Source: Viola odorata
Taxonomy: Eukaryota; Streptophyta; Magnoliopsida; Malpighiales; Violaceae
Assembly (NCBI GenBank): GCA_963691705.1
Contig: OY829538.1
Span: forward strand, 16,084,443 to 16,148,442
Length of the DNA: 64,000 bases
Reading direction: 5' to 3'
The first letter of the stretch is position 1. Every line of letters starts with the position of its first letter. The translations under genes and the position numbers were made by a program. The notes under the pieces were generated by a model, which ran no database searches, had not been told where the DNA came from, and was given only the letters and a program-made list of their open reading frames with translations. Shown here piece after piece: positions 45,504 through 56,461 of this stretch.

Positions 45504-47054
45504 TTCTTTTATGTAAAATGTCATGGTGGAGAAAGCAGTTGTTTCTGATAAAACCCATCACATTTGATTGGTTGAACTTACATAGTAATAGACTGATAAC
45601 AAGTTGGGACTGTTCTGTTTTTCTAGCACCAAACCTGCACTTCAACTCTTCAGTTTCACTAATAATAATTTCTTAACTTTGGATGCTGTCTTAAGATCCA
45701 AGCAATCAATGGATTTTTAAATTTGTTCTTGTTTTATTTTAGGGTGTTGAGAAAAGTCTTCATTTTGTGGTAAAATCCAATCCACAACTTGTGGGCGACT
45801 GCATAAGAATGCCACACTTTATCTGCTATTATCTCCTCCACCTCAGAAATTCTGGTCCTCATGCCAAGTGGATATGGAATTGGAACTCAAAATCATGTTA
45901 AGAACAACTCCGTTAGGTTACATAGGCTAGACTGAACCTTTTTTCTAGTCCTTGGTTGCTTGTCGATGGAGGAAGAGCATAACTTCAACACAAGAAACTT
46001 AAACAATTGTTTATAAGCTGGAATTCAGATATGTTTGTGTTCGAGTGTGGAAATTAAACTCTTCTATCGAATAAATAAGAGAAATAAAAGAATAATAAAA
46101 CTTTTAATGGAACAAAACTTTTCTTATAAAAGAAAACTGTGAGGGATTTTAACAAATCGGGTCGTACCATCTAATTTAAAAGAAAAATTGATGATACATG
46201 GTACGAGTATGGAGGGCGCGGTGAATCTCTACACTGATTAGCAATAGCTTGAAAACCACTCTTTCAATAACATCTCTATTGTTGTAATATCATTGAAGAT
46301 GGCACAGAATCACATCTACAAGTTTTTCAACAACCAAACTAATTTGTTTTGCTGCAGAATCCAAATAATTCCCACCAATTTCTTACATTAATGAGAAGCA
46401 AATGTCAGTCAAAAGAACAACACTTTTAGATGAAGAAGCAAACATAAAGCAGAATAACTTGTACTACTACAAACATAGTTATGACTTATAAAGATTTTTC
46501 TATTTTTGAGAAAACTGCAACACCATCCACCCATCCGTCCATCCATAGCTCAAGCCTCAAACTAACAAAGGTTGTAACAGCAGAGGTAGTCAAAGCAGCT
46601 CTCTGAGCAATCAAAACAGCATGAACAACTGCAATAACCCATCAACACAATTTAAAAAAAAAAAAAATTCATCAACAAGAAACCCAGAAAAAGAAATTTA
46701 TAAGGAGGAAGGAAGGACCATTCATCCACAACTTTGTCCTGAGGATCATCTCCATTCCTACTTATGGACTGGGCTGCTGGTGGCTCCATTTGTTTCTATC
46801 TACTAATTGTCTTTGACGAAATTTGCCAGAAGAACTTAAAAGAAGAAAGGAAGAAGAGAGAACAAGAATTGCGTAAAGGAAGCAAACAAACAAATGATAG
46901 TGCCTAAAATCACGTGAAACCCAATTTGCTATATAGACTATGGTCAATAGTTGTCAGGAAAATGAGTGCCTTCGGCTAAATCAGTCCTAATTTTAATTTT
47001 CAAAAATTTCATAAAAAATATTAGTTTTATTAAAATTCTACGTGAATTAATAAC
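45504..47054. other. Host spacer between the copia/C nest and element E
   Basis: Unique-looking, AT-rich DNA. On the minus strand a possible first exon starts at ATG 46789 in good context (aaacaaATGG) and reads MEPPAAQSISRNGDDPQDKV, then VDEWSFLPP, before running into a T-rich stretch. A ttattgcag acceptor-like site lies near 46627-46636. I cannot assemble a full gene and do not recognise the peptide. Everything else here looks noncoding. Confidence 0.3.
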
Positions 47055-47059
47055 AAAGA

Positions 47060-47590
47060 TGATAAGATCCGAGATCTCTTCTGGTCGGAAACGGCTGCTG
47101 CAGCTAGTCGGATGGGAAGCGATCGGCGTCGGAGGTACCTGCAAAGCGCCGGAGGGGGACTTCGGCGTAGACACTCCGATGCTTAAGTCAGTTCGAGTTT
47201 TCAGAATGGTAGAGGTTCTCCAAGATGATCTCGATCTTACCTTCTGTTTGGAATTCGTGGGGGTATTTATAGGCTTAAGATGGCGATACCTTACAGCAAT
47301 AGGGGTAGGCAACGTTTGTAACCATCGCTTCGGGCGATATCAGTTCCGTCATTGGGGCGATAATCATGTAGGGTCTATCGGGAGCGATATCCTCCTTGGT
47401 CCCCTAGGATGGGATGACGCCGTGCGCATAAAGGTGCGTGAGATCCCCCCCCCCCGCTGAAGTCGACCATCCTAGGAAATTTCCGCTGGCCCAGGCGATA
47501 GGTTGGCATATCAGGGAAGCGTATAGAAACTTGTCCGGGATTGATGCCGTGGCCCCAATGTTGCCGTCAGAAGCATTCCAATTGTTATCA
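47060..47590 (-). repeat. Element E 3' LTR
   Basis: tgataagatccgag to ttgttatca. Minus-strand TATAAATA at 47264-47271. C11 run at 47445-47455. Open frames across it on both strands are duplicated in the other LTR and are not genes. Confidence 0.95.
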
Positions 47591-48240
47591 TAAGCCCAAC
47601 TGAAAACTAGCCCGAGTGTTCACCAAGGGCTATCCACGTCTGATATCTTAGAATAGGGATCTGCTCAGTCATGAGGCGATATTAATCTTCTTGGCCTCTC
47701 GATAGGGCTTATGAAGTCTCCACTTCGTTTAAGTCATAGAAGGACCGTTGTTGGGTTACGTGCGGCGTCATTACGGATATTCAACCAGGCCGTGCCCTAG
47801 GCTGGCATATATTCGGGGCTATCGTCCTTTCGAGTGTACTGCAAAGACACAGAGGAGATAGATACTTATACAGAGGTTAGCAAACCTTATACTTACAGAG
47901 GTCTGAGGTCACACGAGCCCCGATTTATTCTTTACGCCTGAGAGAGTAGCGGTTATCAACGCGGCTTTACGCCATCAACTACCTTATGGTTATCGCGGCT
48001 TCATACCACCAGACGCCTGTGATGCCAACGCGGTTTTACGCATCTAGGGCCACCGGTGACATCAACGCGGCCTTATACTGTGGATACCGGTAACCTTATG
48101 GTTTTAGCGTCAGGGCTAGCAGTGACATCGTGTCTTTCGGCATTTTTTCAGACTCTGCCTCGTACTCCTTCCAGTATCTATATCGCGACCGTTACCCCTT
48201 TCTTCCGTTCTAGGCTTATCAGTCCTTGAGGATATCGGGA
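47591..48240. other. Element E 3' noncoding region with short repeats
   Basis: Between the 3' LTR and antisense gene 1. A degenerate 32-37 base repeat (aacgcggctttacgcc, tatcgcggcttcatacc, aacgcggttttacgc, aacgcggccttatac) occurs four times at 47959-48095. No ORF. Confidence 0.6.
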
Positions 48241-48297
48241 CGGCTCGTCTTTTGAGGACCTCAATTTCTTTTTCCAAGGCCTCCCTTCAGTGGAGCC

Positions 48298-48304
48298 TAT
48301 AAAT
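48298..48304 (+). promoter_or_regulatory. TATA box of antisense gene 1 (element E)
   Basis: GCCTATAAATCGG, 50 bases before the ATG at 48354. The same core and spacing are found for the F copy. Confidence 0.65.
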
Positions 48305-48353
48305 CGGAGAACTTTCTCCATCCACGTTCTCCTCATCTCTATCAGTCAGCATC

Positions 48354-48731
48354 ATGGATCATTTGACCAAGAATTTTCTTCTCTCCAAGGGTCATTCACT
48401 CAGGAACCTCAACGACGGTGACGTCGGTTTCCTGGAGAACATGCTAGTCAAGACTTCTGAGGATATTCTGGAGCTGCAGGGGATGCTGACTCCGCTCTAT
48501 TCCCGGCTGGGAGCCATCTCTCTGGAGGACTTCAGTCCTTTGGAGAGTGTTTCAAAGCTGCCTGCCTCCATCTCTCGGATTCAAGTGGTAATCGCTATGC
48601 TGCAGCAGCGTAAGGACATGTTGGGGTGCTGCCTGAAGGGGATGAGGGCCACTTCCCATGATCTTGTCCTGGTCATGGATTCCTTGAGGAACCTTCCTGA
48701 GGTGCCCGAGGATGCTGGTTCTGACGCCTGA
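48354..48731 (+). CDS. Antisense gene 1 of element E
   Basis: An intact 125-residue ORF (MDHLTKNFLLSKGHSLRNLN) on the strand opposite to gag-pol. It is largely helical, with Leu-rich heptad-like stretches (ISRIQVVIAMLQQRKDMLGC) and an acidic C-terminus (PEVPEDAGSDA). There is no signal peptide, membrane segment or recognised motif. It has its own TATA box upstream and an AATAAA signal 72 bases after the stop, so it looks like a self-contained Pol II gene. The F homologue is about 58% identical. The function is unknown to me; its retention in two elements, one without pol, points to a role in the element's life cycle or in host interaction. Confidence 0.8.
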   Translation: MDHLTKNFLLSKGHSLRNLNDGDVGFLENMLVKTSEDILELQGMLTPLYSRLGAISLEDFSPLESVSKLPASISRIQVVIAMLQQRKDMLGCCLKGMRATSHDLVLVMDSLRNLPEVPEDAGSDA

Positions 48732-48802
48732 TAACGGTGGCTCCCTTTGGGCCTTTTCTTTTCCTCTTGCCTTGTAAATGTATCTTTCGGCCGGTAGGCC
48801 AT

Positions 48803-48808
48803 AATAAA
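48803..48808 (+). terminator. Polyadenylation signal of antisense gene 1
   Basis: cataataaataaatcg contains two overlapping AATAAA words 72 and 76 bases after the stop codon. Confidence 0.5.
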
Positions 48809-49121
48809 TAAATCGTTTCAATCATTCCGCCTTGTAACTGTTCTTCTTCTTTACTGCACTCTTTGTCATTTTCCAAGGAATATTCTTAGCCCAACTGAAA
48901 ACAGTCTTGCCATTGGGCGGTTTTTCTGTTGATCGTTCTGCCTTAACTCCGCGCCGTCCTCATTATAACAACTGATCGGCAGATATTAGCATTATTCTGG
49001 ATTTGCGCGAGATTTCAACAGGCATGACTGCAAATCTACATTTGCACTTCAGACTGTACACGTGCCAATCTTCAAGAGTCGGGTTGGAGGATCGAAGAGT
49101 CTCTTTTCTTCTTTTCCCGGC

Positions 49122-49128
49122 TATTTAA
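49122..49128 (+). promoter_or_regulatory. TATA-like box of antisense gene 2
   Basis: CGGCTATTTAATGAGG, 83 bases before the ATG at 49205, followed by a CT-rich leader typical of plant transcription starts. Confidence 0.45.
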
Positions 49129-49204
49129 TGAGGCTTTTCCTCCTTCATTCTTATCCATTTCTTTCTCCTTCATTTTTCTTCGTTATCGATCCTCTGCGAG
49201 TCTC

Positions 49205-49663
49205 ATGGCTGATTCTTATTTGCTAGGTACGGCTTCGGGGAATTCACCGCCAACTCCCCCGACTACCCCTGACACAGATAATCCTCCCCCATCGCCTCCT
49301 TGGAGGCCGGTTGTCCGCCGGCGAGGTCGCAAGAGACGGAGGAAGGAAGTTGAACAACAAAGGAAGGAGGCTGCCAAGGCCTCTAAGTCATTTTTCGACT
49401 CTCTGGCTTCTCTGGCTAGGGAGGAGAAAAAATCGTTTCCTCCTTTGAGTGATTCGCCTCCGTGGGTTCCTTCTGCTGGTTCAGCCGTTGAGGCAGTATC
49501 GCCAAGCGTTAAGGAGAAAACAACCGGGTCGACTACTGCTGCTAGAAAGAGGGTCGGTGAGTCTTCTCCCCCTGCTGTTGTGGATTCATCATTCTGGGGT
49601 GGCGATGACGAAGAGGACGTAGTCTATTGCTACGGCATTACTTGGTCCGACGGTGAAGAGTAG
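49205..49663 (+). CDS. Antisense gene 2 of element E
   Basis: A 152-residue intact ORF. The Pro/Thr-rich N-terminus (NSPPTPPTTPDTDNPPPSPP) is followed by a strongly basic cluster (RRRGRKRRRKEVEQQRKEAA) that could act as a nuclear localisation signal, a Ser-rich middle and an acidic tail (GGDDEEDVVYCYGITWSDGE). It is probably disordered for most of its length. The homologue in element F keeps the N-terminus and basic cluster. Function unknown; nuclear location is an inference from composition only. Confidence 0.75.
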   Translation: MADSYLLGTASGNSPPTPPTTPDTDNPPPSPPWRPVVRRRGRKRRRKEVEQQRKEAAKASKSFFDSLASLAREEKKSFPPLSDSPPWVPSAGSAVEAVSPSVKEKTTGSTTAARKRVGESSPPAVVDSSFWGGDDEEDVVYCYGITWSDGEE

Positions 49664-49934
49664 GGCCTAACCCTTCTTTTTGTAGATGCCGTATGGCCTT
49701 CCTCATAATAATGAATGATGGTTTTACTTCATTTTCGCTTCTCATCGCTTACTTATTGTTTCTTTCTGAGCGTTCCGGGTTATCGCGGAAGCGTCCCTTT
49801 CGCTACGGGTAACTGCCTTCAACTTCTAATCGGTAACTGTCTTCTTTCAGAAGGCACAAATGACTATCCACGTGTCTTTTTCTGTTCTGCACGTGTTTCA
49901 TTTTTACAGGCTGTCTCCTCTTTAGGCTTTTCCT

Positions 49935-49940
49935 TTATAA
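49935..49940 (+). promoter_or_regulatory. TATA box of antisense gene 3
   Basis: CCTTTATAAGGAAATC, 194 bases before the ATG at 50129. The leader between them is CT-rich and contains no upstream ATG that opens a long frame. Confidence 0.45.
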
Positions 49941-50128
49941 GGAAATCATCTCTCTTTTACTGCTTTTGCTAATATTTTGAGTTTTTGCACATTTTCTCTC
50001 TCTTCTGCACTTCTTTTCTTCGAGAGGTTTTACCGTGACCGCTCACTGGTGCCGGCGACCGGCTCACTGGCTTTTTGCTCCAGGTATTTACTCCTTCTAC
50101 CGCCGTAGATTTACTTTCCCTGTCCCTT

Positions 50129-52371
50129 ATGTCTTCAACTGTTGAAAACCCCATAGATCCCGAAGCTAGGAGAACTCGCAGCATATTCAATTGTAATGAG
50201 GTTTTGAGGGTTGAATTAGAGGAGAGTGGTATTACTTTTCCCATGGGCTATCGCCCTTTTGTCTCTTTGAAGGACACTCGGCTGCCTGACGCCATGTGGG
50301 GAACATTTCGGTTAGTTTATTTCAAGATGTTTACTTACGGATTCCGTTTCCCACTCCATACTTCTCTGTTGAAACTGCTAGATCATTATGACCTTAATCC
50401 CGTCCAGATTACTCCACCCTCTTGGTGTGGTATTTACGCTTTCCTTCGTTCGTGCGAGATGAAGCGTATATTTGCTCCATCGCTTGATCTATTCCGCACG
50501 TTCTTTGTCTTGAGTTGTCGCAACTGCCTGGTAGATATTACCCCCAGATGGGATGATGTCATTGTGCAACTGTTCTGGCGGAACTTTCAAGGTTTTGAGG
50601 AACACGTAGATGACTGGAAGTCTGGCTTTTTCACCCTCCGTTTGCCGTCACGACTCTGGCGCGGGGGTTTCAATCGAAAAATCAATAGTGGCGTTTGGAA
50701 AAGACCGGACGCGCTGTCAAGCCAGGATGTTTCCAACGTTAGCGCCTTGTTAGAAATAGAAGGGTCTTTCCGTATCCGGGAGTTTCCTCGGTTCAGGCCC
50801 TTGTCAGAGTGCGTTGTGGGTGAGTTCCCTTTTTCTTCTTTATCGCTTCAATCTTCTTAATTTGCTAATATGTTTTGTTGGCAGGTAACGCTGAGAGTAG
50901 TTCTTCTGGGGGAAGTGACGCCCCTTTGAACGTAACACCTCTCCAGTCGCTGCCTCCTTCTCCTTCGCCTGAAAATTCCCGCCGCCCACCCATTCCGCAT
51001 GGAAGGGAAGGGACTAAAACCGTCACAACTCGCAGAGCCTCTACTCGACCTTCTTGTTTCCTTGAAAATTGGCTTCCGTCCCGCGGCAAGAGGGTAGCTC
51101 AAGGCGATCCTGTGTTTGAGAAAATCGACAGCGATAGCGAGAGCATGGACACTGGTCCTGAATTACGTCATGCTACTATTGCCCAAAGGATGAAACTTAG
51201 GTCGAGGAGGAATGATGACACGGCGGAATCGGCTGAGGACGATAGCGAAGAAATTGCAGAAGAGACGGAGCGTCTCGTAAAGAAGGTTCGCACAGAGAAA
51301 ACTAACCCCCCAGTTCCCCCTTTGAAGGGAGTTAACGCGGTCCCCCCCGAGAATATTAACGCTTCTCATGCCGCGAGTACTTCGCAAGTGGTGAAAAATA
51401 TCAAAGCTATCAGGGTGCCTTCCGCCGTTTCTATCGAAAACAATGAGACCTCGGCAGCCGCGACCTCTCCTTTATCGTCGGGCCATCCTGCTTCCCCGAT
51501 AGGTTCTTTTGTCCCAGAGGCAACCCTACCGGTTTTGAATTTAAGCGTTCCTCCTGAATTTCTCCCACGGAAGCCTCATCTTTTGTTTCTGTCTTCAATT
51601 TCGGGCGTTGGTGATTGCGCAAAAAGTTGTTCCCCTCCTTATATCGCCAACCTTTCTCCTCAGAGGTCCCAGGGCCCTACTGGATATCAGCTAGATTTGT
51701 CCTCTTTTGGCACTGACGGGCTTCGTGCCTTAGGAATATCGGATCCGTTATCGCGAGAAGAGCCCGTGGGTCCCATAGTGGGACAGATGTTTACTTCTTC
51801 CAAGGACAGGGAAGAGTTTTTACAGCATGCTCCCGAGACACGACAGTCACACCTCATGAACGACATGCTGGCTAGCTTTCGGAAATTTCATTATTTTCTT
51901 GAAGACCAGCGTAACAAAACTCGACCCTCTTCGGATTTGCAGGAACAATTAGACGCGGCCTTGGCGAAGGCGAAGGAGCTATCGCAGTTGCAAGAACGAA
52001 TTCGGGCGGAGTTGGAGGATTGTCGCGCTGAACTTTCTCGGGAGAAGTCGAAGGGGAAAGCGAGAGCAGAGCTAATGGAGGCGGAACTGGTGGTGGCTGA
52101 TAAAAAGAACGTCTTCCTCCGTGAAGAGTTGTCATCTCGTGATGCCGATTTGGCCAAAGTTCCTTCGAGGATAGCCTGGTGGAAGAATAAGACCATCGAG
52201 GTTTGTATCGCAGGATTTATGGATCTCCATATCCGAGGCGCCGTCGATTCATCCATGCTGGCCGATTACGCCTCCCAAAAAATTAAAGATCTTAGTGAAG
52301 GCGAAAGGGGTTTTCCTTCTTCTGGGGAAAAGCAAGGGAATGATGACGGCGAGGCATGCGATGACTCTTAA
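50129..52371 (+). CDS. Antisense gene 3 of element E, spliced, gypsy-type transposon domain
   Basis: Exon 1 is 50129-50819, the intron 50820-50884 (gtgagt...ttggcag, 65 bases) and exon 2 50885-52371; 725 codons and no internal stop. The N-terminal 230 residues match the domain named 'putative gypsy type transposon' (YFKMFTYGFRFPLHTSLLKL, GIYAFLRSCEMKRIFAPSLD). Then comes a long Ser/Pro-rich, probably disordered middle, and a coiled coil of about 80 residues (LDAALAKAKELSQLQERIRA, LEDCRAELSREKSKGKARAE). The tail is acidic, near ADYASQKIKDLSEGERGF. The start was chosen because the frame upstream has no other ATG. The domain is widespread in antisense ORFs of Tat-type elements; its biochemical activity is not known. 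Confidence 0.8.
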
Positions 52372-52820
52372 TTGATCCATTGAAGAACATTGCTATTTGT
52401 TTTCCATGTCTTGTAATAACGTCCTATCTCGCGGCGATATCGGTACCTTGCTCTTCGGGCGATATCTTATTTTATTTCGCTCTCTTGTACTGTCTTGAGA
52501 ACTGTTCTTTTATTCAACGCCAATTTGCATTATTTCCTTTCTTGTGATATCGCTTTTGCTTTTTATCAAAAAGTCACATCTACTTTTCAGAGCATTTAAT
52601 GCTCGCGACCCTTCCGTCGGTGCGCGGGAAAAGTCATGATGGTGCAGACACACGTGTTCGTTTCTTCTGCCGCTTCACCTTAGCGTGTTTAGAAATTTTA
52701 ACAAGATCGAAGCGTTTATCGCGCTTCTTCAAGAGTCGTACTCATTGCTTGAGTCTTATCCCTCATGCCGCTTCGACACAACGACTGCAGCATCCGTCGT
52801 TTCCTTTTAATTACTAGGGT

Positions 52821-52826
52821 TATAAA
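52821..52826 (+). promoter_or_regulatory. TATA box of antisense gene 4
   Basis: ACTAGGGTTATAAACCC, 170 bases before the ATG at 52991. The H copy has ACTAGGGTTATAAAATCC at nearly the same distance (173 bases). Confidence 0.6.
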
Positions 52827-52990
52827 CCCTCTTTATTTCTTCCCTTTTCTTTTTCACTCCACTTTTTCATATTATCTCTCGGCCGTCTTGTCCTTCTCAC
52901 CTCCATTCAAGGCTTTCAAAGTTCTTTCCTTTCAAAGGTATTTCCCTTCCTTTCCCTCGTCTTCTTCATTTCTATTTCCTTAGTCCTGTC

Positions 52991-55357
52991 ATGGCAAAGA
53001 CTCGCCGTTCTGAGTCAAAATCCATCGATGAGAAGAAAATGGATACCACGGTCAGTGTTATTACCACGGAGGCCATTCTCCAGGAGCATTTGGCTACTCA
53101 CGGTGCCGTTATTCCTGACGGTTGCCAAGCTGTTGTTGCCCCTAGGTCAGTTCGTTTAAACAGCGTTCTGACCGGCAATCAAAGGGTGTTATATGCCCAG
53201 ATGTTTCGCTACGGTTTTCGGCTCCCTATCGATTCTTTCGTCAAGGGTTTGCTTATTGCTGGCAATTTCAATCCTGCCCAGTTAGCCCTAAATGCATATT
53301 GCTGTGTTTATGCTTTTTTGGAACTCTGTAGATATAAGGGGATCACTTCCCCTTCTCTTTTGTTGCTTAGATCCCTTTTTAAATTGATGAAGTGCCGGGG
53401 TGTGATAACCATATCGCCTCGCTTTGACGATGATTCTCTCAAGTCTTTTACTTGGAAGTTGCTCCATATTGAGTCTTCTGTTGAGGCTTGGAAAAAGGAG
53501 TTCTTTCTGATAAATCTTCCTGACGCTCCTGGTCCCGAGTGGCGTTCTGGGTTCAACCAGGACGTCCAAGATGGCGTTTGGAGTCGACTAGGGACACTTC
53601 CCGCTCGTGAACAAGGATGGTTAAACACCTTACTCCAACTGGAGATCAGCGTTCATATTCGACTCACGGCCTGCAGAATGGCCATTCAGGAGTGCGTTAG
53701 ACGTGAGTATCGCGCTACCTTTCCCTTTCATCACTGATACTAACGCTGACGTTATTTTGTGATTTTGCAGCGACGGATCCTGATTATAAACCCGAAAGCG
53801 TAAGAAGACGCTTAAGGAGAGCTCATAGTAGAGAAGAAAGGGAAAAGCTCGATTCAGAGGCCACTGATAATCCTTCTGAGCTTCCGGCTACTTCCGCGAA
53901 TCTCGCTCAAGTATCCTCCTCCTCAGTTGGCGAAGGGGATACTGACATCCCTGAAGGTGTTCCCATCGTGACCGTTGCTGCTCCCTCGTCTTCTCAGGCC
54001 CCTAAGGCCATTGCCAGAGGAAAAAAGAAGAAAAGAACACGGAGTATCGCCACTCTTACTCCTTCTCCCGACGCTGCGGGTTCTTCTGAGGCACCACCTT
54101 CCCTCAACACTGCTACCGTAAGCGTGTTATTTTTTTATTTTATTTTTTTATTTTTTGGTGCGATATATTGTGCCTCAATATCTGTCGTCATTTGATCTAT
54201 TTTTCTTTTTTCTCAATTTGTACTCCTTGCAGGAGGCCGTTGTAGTTACTGCTTCCGCTCCTTCAGGCGATATGAATCTCACTTATGTGCTGAGGGGTTC
54301 CGCGAAGAGGGCCCGGATAGAAGGCGAGGATGAGAACATACCCTCCTCTAACATCGCGGGGGAAGGTGGTTTCTTTCCTAATTCCGCAGTGGTTCCTCCA
54401 GGTGGACATTCCGCGGAAGTTTTGGGGAACCTAGGCGGTGCGGACCCCTTTGGTGCTTCGCCCAGTTCCTTTGGTGGGCCTGTGCATCATTATTCCTCTT
54501 CTTTAGGCTATCAAGACGTCTTGCAGGACCTTTCGGGCTATCAGCCTCATGGTACCTTCCTGCCCCCGGGCAGCTCTTCTTCACAGGTTCGCGCCCCTGG
54601 TCCTCTGGCTTTCGTTCCCTCTAGCGTTCCTTGGCGGCAACGCTATAATGAAGTCGGAACCTCTTTCAATTTTATGGCGGATCTTTGTCCATTAAACGGG
54701 CTCGGCGAAGTGACCCATCAGGTTGAGTTGTTCGACTTCCGTACCCGTGGTTTGGCAGCCATCGGGGGCGATGGTTCAGATGAGGTTTCTGCCCTGCTGG
54801 CTTCTCAAATTCTGGCCTCATCTGCAGAACGGGAAGCTTTCCTTTCCCAGGCGGAAGATGACCAAGTGAACTCCTTCCGTGCTAGCCTTTTCTCCAATAT
54901 GATGAAATTTCACTACTGGGCGGAGGAGGTGAAGCATCGGACTGTTTCCCTCCGTTCTGTTTCGGCGGAGCTGTCCAAGGAGCAAGATGAAAGGAAAAAG
55001 GTGTTGGCAGATCGTTCCAAGATACTGCTGGCTCACCACGATTTACAGAAATAGCATTCCGCTCTGGAAACAGCTTTGTCAGAGGAACAGGCCAAAGTGA
55101 CTGCTTTGGAGAATGAGAAGTCCTCTTTAGAAAAGGAGAAGGCAGCTTTGGCAGAAGAGTCAGTCGATATGGGCTGGTGGCATGCTGAACAGACCGCCCG
55201 TGTTCTAGTTAAGTGTTTCGAAGAGATTCATGGGGTGGATGCGTACAAGGGCGAAGATGTCGCGAAAGCCTTTCTACAGAGTTCTGCCCATATCAACGAG
55301 GCAGGCTATCGCCAAGCCAAGGCAGCGGGCTGGAAACGAAAAGACCCCGAGAGCTGA
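52991..55357 (+). CDS. Antisense gene 4 of element E, two introns, one in-frame TAG
   Basis: Exons are 52991-53702, 53771-54117 and 54233-55357. Introns are 53703-53770 (gtgagt...ttttgcag) and 54118-54232 (gtaagc...ccttgcag), phases 1 and 0. The conceptual product is 727 residues, close to gene 3. The N-terminal transposon-type domain (LYAQMFRYGFRLPIDSFVKG, YCCVYAFLELCRYKGITSPS) is followed by a basic segment (RGKKKKRTRS), a Gly/Ser/Pro-rich middle and a coiled coil (ALENEKSSLEKEKAALAEES). A TAG at 55052-55054 cuts the coiled coil. Intron 1 lies at the same residue as in gene 3, after ECV. Gene 4 is the paralogue of gene 3 and the direct homologue of the H gene at 22094. Confidence 0.75.
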
Positions 55358-56461
55358 TGTGTCGCGATATTTTGCCGTTCCCTCCAGCGATCAAATATCG
55401 CTTGGCTTTTGTCTTTTGTCTTTGCAGCATAAATATTTTGAACATTGAATCTTTGTAAATCCTTGAGATGCCTTTAATATTTCTAGACAATCCCTTTATT
55501 GATATTCCTCTTTTATTTTTCTCATCGCGAGACTTCTCTCGTCACTGAGGTTGCCTTATCCTCACGGTGCGTTTACTTTCTTGAGCAGATCCTTGGTATT
55601 TATACCAAGATGACCAAGATCTATGTCGGGTTGGCCTTTCGATAAGCCTATCGGTATCATGACCACCGCTCCTTCCGCTGCTCAGAAGTATTCTGCACAT
55701 TTCTAATTGTAGATTATCAGTAACAAAACGAGATTTGAGAGATAGTGATTACCCTTAGGAGCCTGTTCGCTGCCATCATTAGGCTTTATCACGGAACCCG
55801 TTTCGAATCGTGTTTTCCCTCAGCTCTATACTTCGCCAGGGATTACTCATCCGGTTACTAGCTGGGATTACGCGATCCTTCACGTTTCCCTTATCTCTCG
55901 TTCGACCTTTCTAAGTGCCTCATCTCGTGAGCTGTCGGATCGGGACGGCTATCACAAGGCTAGGGAATTTTCACTTTTATAGGCGTTGTCCTCTCGTTTA
56001 GAACCGTGTCCTTACTTAATGGTTTAGCTGCACCAGCCCGACCGTTAAGATAGGATTCTTGTTTCTAAACAGAGTTTCTAACTCTTTGGGGCGTGTCTTG
56101 TCTTGATGTACCGTCTCCACGAGATCGGTCATCATTAAAGAACTTTTCACTCCCAAAGATACCGGGCAGTGCCCTCACTTAGTGAGCCATCTGATCAAGA
56201 TCGGTCATCACAAGGATAGGACTTTTCACCCCCGGGGGCGTCAAGGATCTTTCAATCCGACGCTAATCAAGGATACACTGGGGTCGTGCCCTCACTTAGT
56301 GGGCCATCTGATCAAGACCGACCATCACAAGGATAGGACTTTTCACTCCCAGGGTACCCCCCCTTTTTACCTGCACAAAAGCAACCACAAACCCACGAAA
56401 ACTCTTCTATTGAGCGTTAGCCATGGTTAGGGTCGTTATAATCCAAATAGTGCAGATAAAA
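55358..56461. other. Spacer between antisense gene 4 and pol of element E
   Basis: Convergent 3' ends meet here: antisense gene 4 (plus) and integrase (minus). A 117-base tandem repeat covers about 56119-56360 (gtgccctcacttagtg at 56169 and 56286). No gene. Confidence 0.65.
56119..56360. repeat. 117-bp tandem repeat in element E
   Basis: Two nearly complete units (56169-56285 and 56286-56360, the second partial) share gtgccctcacttagtg, gccatctgatcaaga and acaaggataggacttttcac. A third, more diverged partial unit precedes them from 56119. Tandem repeats next to the 3' end of pol are a known trait of Retand-type elements. Confidence 0.8.

Noticed and set aside
46966..47460. Long plus-strand ORF in the left part of element E
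   Set aside because: It lies in the LTR, is repeated at 61340-61741 and is not conserved in LTRs of H or F.
54155..54232. N-terminal extension of the 54155-55054 frame
   Set aside because: This stretch is T-rich and bounded by gtaagc and ccttgcag; it is better explained as the second intron of antisense gene 4.
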